This document shows, one piece after another, positions 8,507 to 15,344 of a stretch of DNA of 23,033 nucleotides (position 1 is its first letter; every line of letters begins with the position of its first letter). Under the pieces are notes generated by a model. It had not been told where the DNA came from. It saw only the letters and a program-made list of their open reading frames with translations, and ran no database searches. Source of the DNA: a virus; IMG/VR virus record IMGVR_UViG_3300010157_000263, positions 1 to 23,033 of that record. One strand, 5' to 3'. The position numbers and the translations under genes are program-made.

Positions 8507-8951
8507 TAAAGGAAAAACCTTTTATTTCCTTAAATTCTTCTCTTGGTATCAAGTAGCAGATTGCTTCGTAATCTCGTGGGTCGTTTCTGTTTCGTTGACC
8601 AGATGGACGAGATTCATATTGATTGTGGAGGATATCAAGGTAACCAAAATAGTCCGGCCATTTAACTACCAAAAACGCTGGCAACTTAGTTTCTTCAGCT
8701 AGTTTCAGGCCGTGGTCTATGTCACTCTTTGTACAGATATAGGTGTCGAAGTCAGTGTATGGCTTGCTCTTGGTTTTAACCTCAATGAAGCCAATGATTT
8801 GACCATTCCTCCGACACTTAAAGTCAAAGATGCTGTAATCACCCATCTTTTCATATTCAAAATTCCACTGGGCGCTCAAGAACTCGATGATTTGATTTTC
8901 TCGATTTAAGTCATGTGGAGTTTGATAGGATATAAATGGTGCATTACTCAT
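8499..8951 (-). CDS. PD-(D/E)XK nuclease-like protein
   Basis: 150 residues. The core motif is visible: an N-terminal helix with an acidic residue (ENQIIEFL, 18-25), then YSIFDFKCRR with D43, a short turn, and GFIEVKT with E57 and K59. This gives the D-x13-E-x-K pattern of PD-(D/E)XK phosphodiesterases. Strand-like LPAFLVVKW and a conserved-looking aspartate in YLDIL follow. It is single-domain, so it resembles VRR-type or resolvase-like phage nucleases rather than a restriction enzyme with a specificity domain. GGGAG about 9 bases upstream supports the start. Its start overlaps the previous gene's stop as ATGA and its stop overlaps the HNH start. A role in processing recombination intermediates or degrading host DNA is inferred from the fold and the neighbouring ERF, Gp157 and HNH genes. 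Confidence 0.65.
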   Translation of the reverse strand: MSNAPFISYQTPHDLNRENQIIEFLSAQWNFEYEKMGDYSIFDFKCRRNGQIIGFIEVKTKSKPYTDFDTYICTKSDIDHGLKLAEETKLPAFLVVKWPDYFGYLDILHNQYESRPSGQRNRNDPRDYEAICYLIPREEFKEIKGFSFND

Positions 8952-9295
8952 TGGAACTTACTCCCTGCTCTGTGGGAGGCCTGTTCCGTCCTCCACGCTT
9001 CAATAATCGTGTCACACTTGTTTCGTTGCGCCCTGTGCCACTCGTCGGCCTCAATTGCTGCAACTTCTGCATCGCAAACTTCTTTGTAGTCGTCATGCGA
9101 TTCAGCCCAAGCATCACGCATTGCTACGGATGATTCGGGTGAGCGAAGGATTAAGTTTGCCTTGGTTCGCTTTCTGGTGAACTCTGCTCGCACCCTATTG
9201 GCGCGAGCAGCAGCAGTTTGATCTGTCGAGGTTGAGAGATACTGAAGAGCATCCTCAATCCATTGGTTTTCAATCAGTCTCGACGGTGTTTGCAT
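8948..9295 (-). CDS. Hypothetical helical phage protein
   Basis: 115 residues from the ATG at 9295 (MQTPSRLIENQW). A TTG ten codons earlier would extend it, but lacks a better ribosome-binding site. The protein is almost wholly alpha-helical and charged. It has AAARANRVRAEFTRKRTKANL, a SVAMRDAWAESHDDY segment, an acidic EVAAIEADEW helix and a closing IIEAWRTEQASHRAG. I recall similar proteins, with RA...RK..KA, AWA..H.DY and AWR.EQ motifs, beside ERF-type recombination genes in phages, but no function is assigned. Its position between the ERF/SSB-like genes and the nuclease gene suggests an accessory recombination role. Confidence 0.7.
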   Translation of the reverse strand: MQTPSRLIENQWIEDALQYLSTSTDQTAAARANRVRAEFTRKRTKANLILRSPESSVAMRDAWAESHDDYKEVCDAEVAAIEADEWHRAQRNKCDTIIEAWRTEQASHRAGSKFQ

Positions 9296-9380
9296 AGTGA
9301 CGTTCGATCCTTGGTTTAAGTGCAATCCAGCACTCTACGTTTTGATTTGGCGTTGGAAGGGCATCAAGGATTACAAGAAT

Positions 9381-9698
9381 TTAGTTATCCTCAAGCCAAC
9401 CATTGCCAATAATTGTCTTCTTAGTCGAACCGTTGCGGTCAGTCTTATAAGACAAAACTGTCCACCGCTCAGGCCAATGCTCATCAATTTCCATATATTC
9501 CAATGGACGAAGGATTACCCGACAGAAGTTGTCTGGATCGGTTAAGGGGAGAGCCTCAAGCAAGATATTGATAGTATCTCGCTTGGTGCTAAATCCCTTG
9601 CCAATGACAATACCACGGGCTTCATTCGTGACGGCCTCAGGACGATAAGAGACCGCTTTCCACTCAAATCTAAAACTTGGATCAGAAGGCAATGTCAT
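9381..9698 (-). CDS. Hypothetical protein of the recombination operon
   Basis: 105 residues from the ATG at 9698 (MTLPSDPSFRFEWKAV). That ATG lies inside the last codons of the upstream SSB-like gene, giving a 17-base overlap; the frame is open upstream to 9797 with another ATG at 9740, so the start is uncertain and no strong ribosome-binding site decides it. The sequence has beta-rich segments (RFEWKAVSYRP; CRVILRPLEYMEID; RWTVLSYKT) and ends GNGWLEDN. No family is recognised. Eighty-five bases without a visible gene separate it from the next leftward gene. Confidence 0.6.
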   Translation of the reverse strand: MTLPSDPSFRFEWKAVSYRPEAVTNEARGIVIGKGFSTKRDTINILLEALPLTDPDNFCRVILRPLEYMEIDEHWPERWTVLSYKTDRNGSTKKTIIGNGWLEDN

Positions 9699-9942
9699 CG
9701 TCGAGATCAATTGGCGTGGCGTTCTGTCGTTGTCCCCCATTAGATTTATTGTCTTGATCGGCTTTTTGGAAACTGCATGAGAGAAACTTTTCACCATTAC
9801 GATCTACCTTAATCCACACTGCCAATTTGTAATCTTCACCATCCACTTTAACCGATCCGGTATAGTTTGGATGCTTATCTTGGGTTTTATATTTATTTTT
9901 GAACGCTGATCCGCTCATGTCTTTAACTTCATAATTAGACAT
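9682..9942 (-). CDS. Small ssDNA-binding-like protein with SSB-type acidic tail
   Basis: 86 residues starting MSNYEVKDMSGSAFKN. The start is set by GAAAGGAAC just upstream. The body (residues 10-60) has the pattern G.AFKN.K....HPNYTG.VKV.G..Y.LAVWIK....EKFLSCSFQ, which resembles the small DUF736-type phage/plasmid family and would fit a compact beta barrel. A Gln/Asn/Gly-rich linker (61-77) leads to the C-terminal tip DLDDDIAF. That is nearly the tip of bacterial SSB (DDDIPF in E. coli), the peptide that recruits recombination and repair proteins. Together with the ERF gene directly upstream (8-base overlap), this suggests a phage ssDNA-binding protein or a decoy of the host SSB tail. The domain call is moderate; the tail is directly visible. 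Confidence 0.7.
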   Translation of the reverse strand: MSNYEVKDMSGSAFKNKYKTQDKHPNYTGSVKVDGEDYKLAVWIKVDRNGEKFLSCSFQKADQDNKSNGGQRQNATPIDLDDDIAF

Positions 9943-10639
9943 TTTTAGTTCCTTTCGTTGCATTGATCCGTGCCGTGCAAGCATCGGTCATTTTTGTGTA
10001 CTCATCAGTGTTTGGCACGATTGCCAGTGTAATTCTGTTTTCACTTTCTGATTTCCATGTTGCCCTAACTTCCTTTTCATCAAGGCACATTTCCAGCATT
10101 CCAGTGAAAACACCGACATAGTTATCAACATCCTTAGCCTCTAAAGCACGCTTTGGAAGTTCAATCTTTTTAAGCGGCTGCCTCTTTGGCGCTGGTTTTT
10201 CTACTTCCTGATTCGGTGCTGACTTATCGCCATCCTCTTTCTCAGGATCATCTCCAGTTTCAATCTGGAACAACTTAAACAACAGATATTTGTTGGCCCC
10301 TGTCAGAGCCTTGTAGATACCCTTGTCGCCTACGCTGCCAGATTTAGACTTGTCATTACCGCAACCAACGGCAATGATTTTATCAGGCCAAATCTCGCCC
10401 GATGTGTGAGCCAATGTGTATTCGACGGTGACGGTTGTATTACCGTGCGCGTCGATTGGCGATACGTTTCCGATGCTTGGGATAAGCACCAATCCCTGAT
10501 CAATCATCGCAGGACGAAGTGATTCGAGGAGGGATGATTCGCTGGCATACTTGTAGCCGTGGAACTTGTTTTCGGAAGATTTCTGAACGTAGGAGACGGA
10601 TTTCATCACCTCATTCAATGCCTTGATAATGTTTTTCAT
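9935..10639 (-). CDS. erf: ERF-family single-strand annealing protein
   Basis: 234 residues. The N-terminal part matches ERF recombinases: MKNIIKALNEVMKSVSYVQK, then HGYKYASESSLLESLRPAMIDQGL (about 27-50). A strand pair (TTVTVEYTLAHTSGE) follows, then GCGNDKSKSGSVGDKGIYKAL and the ANKYLLFKLFQIETGDDPE segment ending near 135. A Pro/Lys/Glu linker at 136-165 leads to a less conserved helical C-terminal domain. ERF proteins bind ssDNA as rings and anneal complementary strands, promoting phage recombination and genome circularisation. The family assignment comes from motif recognition and operon context (Gp157-like gene 2 bases upstream, SSB-like gene overlapping downstream). AAGGTAACG precedes the ATG. 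Confidence 0.85.
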   Translation of the reverse strand: MKNIIKALNEVMKSVSYVQKSSENKFHGYKYASESSLLESLRPAMIDQGLVLIPSIGNVSPIDAHGNTTVTVEYTLAHTSGEIWPDKIIAVGCGNDKSKSGSVGDKGIYKALTGANKYLLFKLFQIETGDDPEKEDGDKSAPNQEVEKPAPKRQPLKKIELPKRALEAKDVDNYVGVFTGMLEMCLDEKEVRATWKSESENRITLAIVPNTDEYTKMTDACTARINATKGTKNV

Positions 10640-10641
10640 CG

Positions 10642-11193
10642 TTACCTTACCGTTAATGTTTCGCCGCCATTTGACAGCGTTGCGCCGGGAACGTCTTCGC
10701 CAGCCTTTAGCTTTTCACCAATCAACGTCTTGTTTGGTTCAACTTTGATACGCATAAATTCATCGGGGATCAACCCCTCATCCAAAATTTGTACCGACAG
10801 AGGCTTCTGGCTCAGCGAAACGGTTCCATTGGCGGCCTTAACGGTACGCATATCGGCCATCTCCAACATGCGGCGGAGCAAGGTACGGATCAAATTAACG
10901 CGAACGGTATGTTTCGAAATTCGGTCATCCATACGCGCCCGCGATATTTTAATACCTTCTATATAACCTTCTGTAATAGATAGTTCTAATAAACATTTAT
11001 TAATAATATCCATATAGTCAGTAGAACCTTCTAAGATATCTGACTTAAAAGTATCATCATTCTTTAACTCAGGATTATTAATATATATGTTAGCCAGAAG
11101 GTTAGTAATTTCATGTTCTATAACTGGCATAGCTAATCTAAGTTTATGCAACTCAGTGGCATCCGACTGTGCGCCATGTGGAAACTGTTTCAT
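10642..11193 (-). CDS. Siphovirus Gp157-like protein
   Basis: 183 residues, first gene of the leftward operon. The N-terminal two thirds is a long helical/coiled-coil region (ITNLLANIYINN; YMDIINKCLLELSITEGYIEGIKISRARMDDRI; LIRTLLRRMLEMADMRTVKAANG). It is followed by the typical Gp157 C-terminal motif: TVSLSQKPLSVQILDEGLIPDEFMRI, then KTLIGEKLKAGEDVPGATL near the end. Proteins of this family sit next to ERF or other recombinases in many phages; some reports link them to phage resistance phenotypes, but the biochemical role is not settled. The ATG is preceded by AAGGGTG. A leftward promoter candidate lies in the divergent region 11194-11259. Between roughly 10950 and 11130 the DNA is noticeably AT-richer than the rest of the gene. 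Confidence 0.8.
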   Translation of the reverse strand: MKQFPHGAQSDATELHKLRLAMPVIEHEITNLLANIYINNPELKNDDTFKSDILEGSTDYMDIINKCLLELSITEGYIEGIKISRARMDDRISKHTVRVNLIRTLLRRMLEMADMRTVKAANGTVSLSQKPLSVQILDEGLIPDEFMRIKVEPNKTLIGEKLKAGEDVPGATLSNGGETLTVR

Positions 11194-11234
11194 TGGTTAA
11201 CACCCTTGTATGTTTGTTTTCGGCATGTTATTGA

Positions 11235-11259
11235 TTGCACTCAATGCAAGGATTGTCAA
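11235..11259 (-). promoter_or_regulatory. Divergent control region: leftward -35 with nested inverted repeat
   Basis: The 66-bp gap 11194-11259 separates the leftward recombination operon from the rightward replication operon. On the minus strand a perfect TTGACA occupies 11259-11254. Just downstream, where a promoter spacer and -10 would lie, is the inverted repeat TTGCA-N5-TGCAA (11235-11249). The candidate -10 (AATCAA after a 17-base spacer) is weak, so the promoter itself is tentative. An inverted repeat in the spacer is a usual place for a repressor operator, and an XRE-type regulator gene starts 220 bp to the right. The same bases overlap the ribosome-binding site of the rightward gene at 11260. 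Confidence 0.4.
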
Positions 11260-11481
11260 ATGATTGAACGGCTCGATCCCCCGCTACCTGTATTTACCCC
11301 AAAGGGCAGCGCTATGGCGCACTTCCTGATCGACTATGGGTTTGAACACCATTTGATGTGGGTTTGTTTTCAAGACGGAACTGGAGAATGTTGGACATGG
11401 GAAAACCCATTGATTCGGATGCAGCCAAACACAACAGCGGGTCGGAAATCGATTTCGAATATACGCCTACCCATCCCATGA
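11260..11481 (+). CDS. Small conserved phage protein, first gene of rightward operon
   Basis: 73 residues beginning MIERLDPPLPVFTPKG. The start is supported by AAGGAT 7 bases before the ATG; an open frame runs further upstream but lies over the divergent control region and is not needed. The core (AHFLIDYGFEHHLMWVCFQDGTGECWTWENPLIR) resembles a small protein often found in phage early regions, with the pattern LDPP.P..TPKG..AHF.IDYG.EH.L.WV.F.D.TGE.W...N. No function is known to me. It is coupled to the downstream regulator gene, whose probable ATG overlaps this stop. Confidence 0.75.
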   Translation: MIERLDPPLPVFTPKGSAMAHFLIDYGFEHHLMWVCFQDGTGECWTWENPLIRMQPNTTAGRKSISNIRLPIP

Positions 11482-11663
11482 GAATGTTTCGAAAGGAACA
11501 CTTTGTCACACTTGACGATTTGTCTTTTCAAACTGGAATTTCGATGGCATCTTTGTCTCGAATTGAACGATATAAACAATACCCGCTAATCAGTGCAGCA
11601 AAGAAAATCATTGCAGCATCAGGGGGTTATCTGAAACCGGAAGATTTTTTTGGTGAAAAGTAA
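11478..11663 (+). CDS. Small XRE/Cro-like HTH regulator
   Basis: 61 residues from the ATG at 11478 (MRMFRKEHFVTLDDL), which forms an ATGA overlap with the preceding stop. In-frame ATGs at 11397 and 11388 lie behind GGAG and would add about 27-30 residues, so the start is uncertain. The HTH is clear: TLDDLSFQTGISMASLSRIERYKQYP is the helix 2-turn-helix 3 pattern of the Cro/C1 family, followed by a helix (LISAAKKIIAASGG) and the ending DFFGEK. It probably binds DNA as a dimer; the inverted repeat at 11235-11249 is a reasonable candidate site. It ends in a TAATG overlap with the RusA gene. No integrase is visible here, so this need not be a lysogeny repressor; early-gene timing is equally possible. 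Confidence 0.75.
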   Translation: MRMFRKEHFVTLDDLSFQTGISMASLSRIERYKQYPLISAAKKIIAASGGYLKPEDFFGEK

Positions 11664-12037
11664 TGATACAATTAACTCTTCCACTGGCTCCGTCAGCTAA
11701 CGCTCTTTGGCGCATAACTGGCTCCAGAATGTACAAGACGAAGCTCTACAAAGACTGGCTTGAAGAGGCTGGTTGGATGGTAAAACAACAGACTAAGCAG
11801 ACAATTGATGGCGAGTATGCCCTTCACATTAGGGCGAGAAAAACCAACAAACGTCGTGATTTGGATAATATCTTGAAGGCCACCAGTGACCTACTTGTTA
11901 AGCTCCACATCGTAGAAGACGACTCGCAGTGCATGGCTTTGGCTGCTGAGTGGGCCAAAGAATCATCAGAGCCGATGGTTGTAACGATTTACGCAATGGG
12001 CGAGGCAGATGACACAGGACTTCCGAAACTACAATGA
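11663..12037 (+). CDS. rusA: RusA-like Holliday junction resolvase
   Basis: 124 residues, the usual RusA length. The N-terminus has the family pattern PLAPSANALWRI...MYKTKLYKDW, and the core motif is RRDLDNILKATSDLLVKLHIVEDDSQ. D66 and D68 in RRDLDN and the acidic cluster E85-D86-D87 supply the metal-binding carboxylates expected for this Mg-dependent nuclease; K72 in the LK that follows is also typical. RusA dimers cut four-way junctions symmetrically, resolving recombination or replication intermediates before packaging. It starts in a TAATG overlap with the regulator gene and overlaps the next gene by 29 bases, so it belongs to the replication operon rather than the leftward recombination operon. 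Confidence 0.9.
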   Translation: MIQLTLPLAPSANALWRITGSRMYKTKLYKDWLEEAGWMVKQQTKQTIDGEYALHIRARKTNKRRDLDNILKATSDLLVKLHIVEDDSQCMALAAEWAKESSEPMVVTIYAMGEADDTGLPKLQ

Positions 12038-12431
12038 ATTACGTGCACATTACTTGGCAGTTAGAAAAAGATTGGGCGGACTTGGCAAGTCAGCGGGACT
12101 TGTCCCAATTAGGCCACCAGAAGTTCAAAAGGTCGTATTTTCCCGTGTTGAGGAAGCCGTTGAAGTTGTGTTCAAGGTGGACCATATCCCCAATAACAAT
12201 TTCTCAAAGCTACTGATTAAAATTGCTCAAAAACATAGTGTCGATCCTAACTCTCTAATCGTCCCGAATCATAAACCCGAAGTTGTCAAAATTCGTCGTG
12301 AAGTTGCCTACTTTGCCGTTAAAGATTTGAAATACTCAGCTAGCCAAATTGGTCGATGGCTGCAACGTGATCACAAAACAATCCTTTACGACGTTAAATG
12401 TTACGAGAGAGACAATGCACAAACTGCGTGA
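12009..12431 (+). CDS. DnaA domain IV-like replication protein
   Basis: 140 residues. The C-terminal part (about 67-135) reads like the DNA-binding domain IV of bacterial DnaA: LLIKIAQKHSVDPNSLIV, then VVKIRREVAYFAVKDLKYSASQIGRWL and the signature-type RDHKTILYDVK. In DnaA this DHKTV..A helix inserts into the 9-bp DnaA box. The protein has no AAA+ domain, and the N-terminal 65 residues are unlike DnaA. It may recognise DnaA-box-like sites at a phage origin or promoters, or compete with host DnaA. It overlaps RusA by 29 bases upstream and the helicase by 17 bases downstream, fitting a role in replication initiation. Fold confidence is good; function is inference. Confidence 0.8.
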   Translation: MTQDFRNYNELRAHYLAVRKRLGGLGKSAGLVPIRPPEVQKVVFSRVEEAVEVVFKVDHIPNNNFSKLLIKIAQKHSVDPNSLIVPNHKPEVVKIRREVAYFAVKDLKYSASQIGRWLQRDHKTILYDVKCYERDNAQTA

Positions 12432-13944
12432 TTATCAAGAGGATGCGATTACGGCTCTCCGCCAGTCACTTCGATCTGGTAAACAAAGGCCGGTGCTGCA
12501 AGTTCCAACGGGTGGCGGTAAGACTGCCATCGCGGGTAATATCATCAACATGGCACTCGAACGGGGGCGCAGAGTTATCTTCTGCGTTCCAGCAATCAAC
12601 CTCGTTGACCAAACAGTTAAGTCATTTGAACGGGATGGCATCTTCGATATCGGTGTCATGCAAGCCTATCACGAGCGCACGGATCACACGGCTCAGGTTC
12701 AGGTTGCTTCGATCCAGACACTGATGCGGCGTAATGTGCCAGATTGTGGCTTGGTCATCATCGACGAGGCTCACGTCCTGTTTAAGTTCTACGGTAAGTG
12801 GTTTGAGAAACTGGCCGAAAATCGAATACCTGTTATTGGATTAACGGCAACTCCGTGGGCCAGAGGCATGGGCAAACTGTATGATGATTTGATTGTTGGA
12901 ACAACAACACAGCGACTAATTGACGCGGGGTATCTATCAAATTTCCGTGTGTTTGCTCCAGCCCACCCAGACTTGACAGATGTTAAGATCGTTAAGGGTG
13001 ACTATGAGACTAAAGGATTATCTGCCGCCATGCAGGAGGGTACTCTTGTGGCCGATATTGTCTCAACATGGTTAGAGAAGGGTGAGGATCGTCCAACGCT
13101 ATGCTTTGGTGTGGATCGTGCTCACGCCAAAAAGATACAGCAAGAGTTTTTGGCTGCTGGAGTTCCAACAGGGTATATGGATTCTTTTACTGAACTGTTG
13201 GAACGTCAGGAAATCGCCAAACAATTCGCGGACGGTGATTTAAAGATTGTCTGTAATGTCGGTGTTCTCACGACTGGCATTGATTGGGATGTGCGGTGCA
13301 TCATTTTGGCGCGACCTACACGCTCTGAGATTTTGTATACACAGATCATTGGCCGTGGACTTAGGACGGCTGAAGACAAGGATGATTTAGTGATTCTTGA
13401 TCACAGTGACACAACAATCCGTCTTGGATTTGTAACGGATATTCACCATGAGACACTCGATTCGGGCGATAAAAGAACGGCCAGTAAGTTTGAAAAAGAA
13501 ACGCCGCTACCGAAACCCTGTCCAAAATGCACGTTCGTTCGCCCCCCAAAAACACGGGAATGCCCAGCCTGTGGCTTTAAAGCTGAGTACGTATCAAAGA
13601 TAAATACAGAAGAGGGTGAATTGTTAGAACTAACGCCAAACAAAAAGCAGATTGCCAAAGACTGGCCAGCGGCTGCCAAATCAACATTCTACGCAGAATT
13701 GCTTGGACACGCTCAAATCAAGGGATACAAAGATGGTTGGGCTTATCACGCTTACCGTCAGAGGTTTGGTGTGGGGCCAGCTAGTAGGCCATCCCCGATC
13801 ATGCCGTCACAGGCTACATCAGCTTGGATCAAGCATTTAAACATCACTAAGGCAAAACAACGTGAGAAAAATGAACTTCGCAACAGCAATAGCCCAATCA
13901 CACGGCAAGTGGCATGGCATCCTTCTACAGTTGGGGGTCGATAG
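12415..13944 (+). CDS. SF2 DEAH-box helicase with C-terminal zinc finger
   Basis: 509 residues from the ATG at 12415 (MHKLRDYQEDAI), chosen because GAGAGAGA precedes it and the Q-motif-like LRDYQ then sits at the N-terminus. Helicase motifs in order: Walker A PTGGGKT (31-37), DEAH (117-120), GLTATP (142-147), a motif IV/V region with FADGDLKIVCNVGVLTTGID (about 271-290), and motif VI QIIGRGLRT (310-318). After the second RecA domain lies a Cys4 finger, CPKC...CPAC (C369, C372, C383, C386), then a basic C-terminal region. This architecture resembles type III restriction/UvsW-like SF2 helicases that phages use for replication or fork and recombination-intermediate remodelling. It lies between the DnaA-like and primase genes. 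It overlaps the primase start by 74 bases, a large overlap. Confidence 0.9.
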   Translation: MHKLRDYQEDAITALRQSLRSGKQRPVLQVPTGGGKTAIAGNIINMALERGRRVIFCVPAINLVDQTVKSFERDGIFDIGVMQAYHERTDHTAQVQVASIQTLMRRNVPDCGLVIIDEAHVLFKFYGKWFEKLAENRIPVIGLTATPWARGMGKLYDDLIVGTTTQRLIDAGYLSNFRVFAPAHPDLTDVKIVKGDYETKGLSAAMQEGTLVADIVSTWLEKGEDRPTLCFGVDRAHAKKIQQEFLAAGVPTGYMDSFTELLERQEIAKQFADGDLKIVCNVGVLTTGIDWDVRCIILARPTRSEILYTQIIGRGLRTAEDKDDLVILDHSDTTIRLGFVTDIHHETLDSGDKRTASKFEKETPLPKPCPKCTFVRPPKTRECPACGFKAEYVSKINTEEGELLELTPNKKQIAKDWPAAAKSTFYAELLGHAQIKGYKDGWAYHAYRQRFGVGPASRPSPIMPSQATSAWIKHLNITKAKQREKNELRNSNSPITRQVAWHPSTVGGR

Positions 13945-14803
13945 CGCACACCTATCTGGCAAACATTGCCCATGCCCAATCTGTGGCGGTAAGGATCGCT
14001 TTCGGTTTGATAACAAGCAGGGAGATGGCAATTGGATTTGCTCTAACTGCGGTGCGGGTAATGGATTTAACTTGGTGTCGCGAATCAGGGGAATACCAGC
14101 CGGAGATGTCCTCAAAATGGTAGAACCATTGATAGATACCGCCACACTTAGGGCCGTGCCAAAAGTTGATACGGAAAAAACTCATGCGTCAGCGGAACGG
14201 TTCTGGAAAAGCACGCGGAGGATCATGAATGGCTCTCCGGTGTGGTCATACCTTACAACACGATTAAACGGCTTCTATGCCTCCCCTGTCATTCGTGAGG
14301 GACACGCAACACATCCTGACGGTGATTACCGATCATATTTTGTCATGGCGGCCAAAGTCAGTGACGTGGATGGTCGTGGCGTGTCCGTACATAAGACGTA
14401 CTTGCTCACAAACGGTGAAGTTGCCGGTTTTAACCCGAATAAGCTGCTTATGGCCGGATCAATCCCGCCCGGTTCAGCTATTCGACTTACAGAGCCAGCC
14501 GAATCAATGGGTATTGCTGAGGGCATTGAGACAGCAATGTCAGCCAGTATCCTGACAGGCATACCAACATGGTCAGCAATTAGCGCACCTTTATTAAAAC
14601 AGTTTCAGCCGCCAAAAATTTGCAATTTCTTAACAATTTTCGCGGATAACGATGTTAATTTCACGGGTCACTCAGCAGCCTACGATCTTGCTAGGCGTTT
14701 AAAGATGACAAATCCTGAGATGAAGATTGAGGTTCGTGTTCCACCACGGATCGGTGACTGGAACGATGTTTTAAGGGAAAAGCGAAATGAGCAGCGAATT
14801 TGA
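13871..14803 (+). CDS. Phage primase with zinc ribbon and Toprim domain
   Basis: 310 residues from the ATG at 13871; a GTG three codons earlier is the alternative. The N-terminal zinc ribbon is CPCPICGGKDRFRF (C35, C38) with WICSNCGAGNGF (C57, C60), as in P4/T7-type primases. A linker follows with FWKSTRRIMNGSPVWSYL and a strand-rich part. The Toprim core is GIAEGIETAMSA (E217) and, about 40 residues later, IFADNDVNFTG with the DxD pair D259/D261. This fits a DnaG-type catalytic core that makes RNA primers; there is no helicase domain, so unwinding must come from the separate SF2 helicase or the host. The protein ends GDWNDVLREKRNEQRI; GDWND is a frequent tail motif of such phage Toprim proteins. 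It overlaps the upstream and downstream genes. Confidence 0.9.
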   Translation: MNFATAIAQSHGKWHGILLQLGVDSAHLSGKHCPCPICGGKDRFRFDNKQGDGNWICSNCGAGNGFNLVSRIRGIPAGDVLKMVEPLIDTATLRAVPKVDTEKTHASAERFWKSTRRIMNGSPVWSYLTTRLNGFYASPVIREGHATHPDGDYRSYFVMAAKVSDVDGRGVSVHKTYLLTNGEVAGFNPNKLLMAGSIPPGSAIRLTEPAESMGIAEGIETAMSASILTGIPTWSAISAPLLKQFQPPKICNFLTIFADNDVNFTGHSAAYDLARRLKMTNPEMKIEVRVPPRIGDWNDVLREKRNEQRI

Positions 14804-14984
14804 TATAAAATACCAAAGCGAGACCATGTTTACCGTGTTTCATGACGGCAACGAGATTGCGTGGTGCCAGTGGTCGCCAGTGTTTGACCTTTGGCGCGTG
14901 ATAGTGCTGTCCGATAAGCGTGTTCATCATTTAGCGGATATGATTGAAGTGATGAATTTATGTTCTGACGAAATAGGCTGTTGA
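14787..14984 (+). CDS. Small hypothetical protein
   Basis: 65 residues, MSSEFDIKYQSETMF. Good ribosome-binding site (AAGGGAAAAGCGAA before the ATG), and it overlaps the primase gene by 17 bases. The middle is rich in aromatic and hydrophobic residues (FTVFHDGNEIAWCQWSPVFDLWRVIVL), followed by an acidic helix. No family is recognised. Its TGA stop lies inside the TTGACA of the first promoter-leader cassette. Confidence 0.65.
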   Translation: MSSEFDIKYQSETMFTVFHDGNEIAWCQWSPVFDLWRVIVLSDKRVHHLADMIEVMNLCSDEIGC

Positions 14985-15053
14985 CATCATCTGTGGATGC
15001 GTTTACTCCTATGTTCATCAACAACGGCCCACGGGCAACCAACGGAGACGAAA
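14981..15053 (+). promoter_or_regulatory. Promoter-leader cassette, copy 1
   Basis: 73-base element directly before the gene at 15054. It has TTGACA at 14981-14986, a 17-base spacer and a weak TACTCC in the -10 position (15004-15009). The conserved block GTGGATGCGTTTA lies at 14993-15005 and CATCAACAACGG at 15016-15027, ending in an ACGGAGA ribosome-binding site. The same layout recurs at 15341 and 17358. The TGA stop of the upstream gene falls within the TTGACA. Confidence 0.7.
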
Positions 15054-15344
15054 ATGTTTTTTTGTGATGGTGATTTTGAGTTCGCAATCGACAACTTTGA
15101 ATACACGATTGGCGATAAGGTAGTGCTCGTCGATGCCACGGCGCTTGTTGAGTACGGCTCCGACTATGATGGCGATACGTCGTGGAACTTCTCCTATATC
15201 CATATCAATTATGCCGAAGACAATAACGGCAACATCGTCAACTTCACGACGGCTGACGACAAGGATGTGGTCGAGAAGATCAAGGCAAAATACTACGAGA
15301 AGGATTGGTCGATTATTTCAGAAATTATTGATCGGGGCTATTGA
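15054..15344 (+). CDS. Hypothetical acidic protein downstream of cassette 1
   Basis: 96 residues from the ATG at 15054 (MFFCDGDFEFAIDNFEY), which follows the ACGGAGACGAAA ribosome-binding site of cassette 1. An open frame upstream covers the cassette and is not needed. The protein is acidic and aromatic: DGDFEFAIDNFEYTIGDKVVLVDATALVEYGSDYDGDTSW, then a strand YIHINYAED and a C-terminal helix (DDKDVVEKIKAKYYEKDW). It has no recognised domain. The high negative charge could suit a DNA-mimic or small inhibitory protein, but this is speculation. It ends with TATTGA, whose TGA is part of cassette 2. Confidence 0.7.
   Translation: MFFCDGDFEFAIDNFEYTIGDKVVLVDATALVEYGSDYDGDTSWNFSYIHINYAEDNNGNIVNFTTADDKDVVEKIKAKYYEKDWSIISEIIDRGY

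Noticed and set aside
11146-11259. Upstream extension of the small protein at 11260
   Set aside because: It would cross the divergent control region and the start of the Gp157-like gene; the ATG at 11260 has AAGGAT correctly spaced.
11478-11663. Lysogeny module (repressor, integrase, att site)
   Set aside because: Only a small XRE-type regulator is present. I found no integrase, Cro/CI pair, excisionase or att-like direct repeat, so a temperate lifestyle is not supported by this window.
13837-14145. Minus-strand ORF opposite the helicase-primase junction
   Set aside because: Antisense to the zinc ribbon codons of the primase. It has a Pro/Ser/Arg-rich composition typical of shadows.
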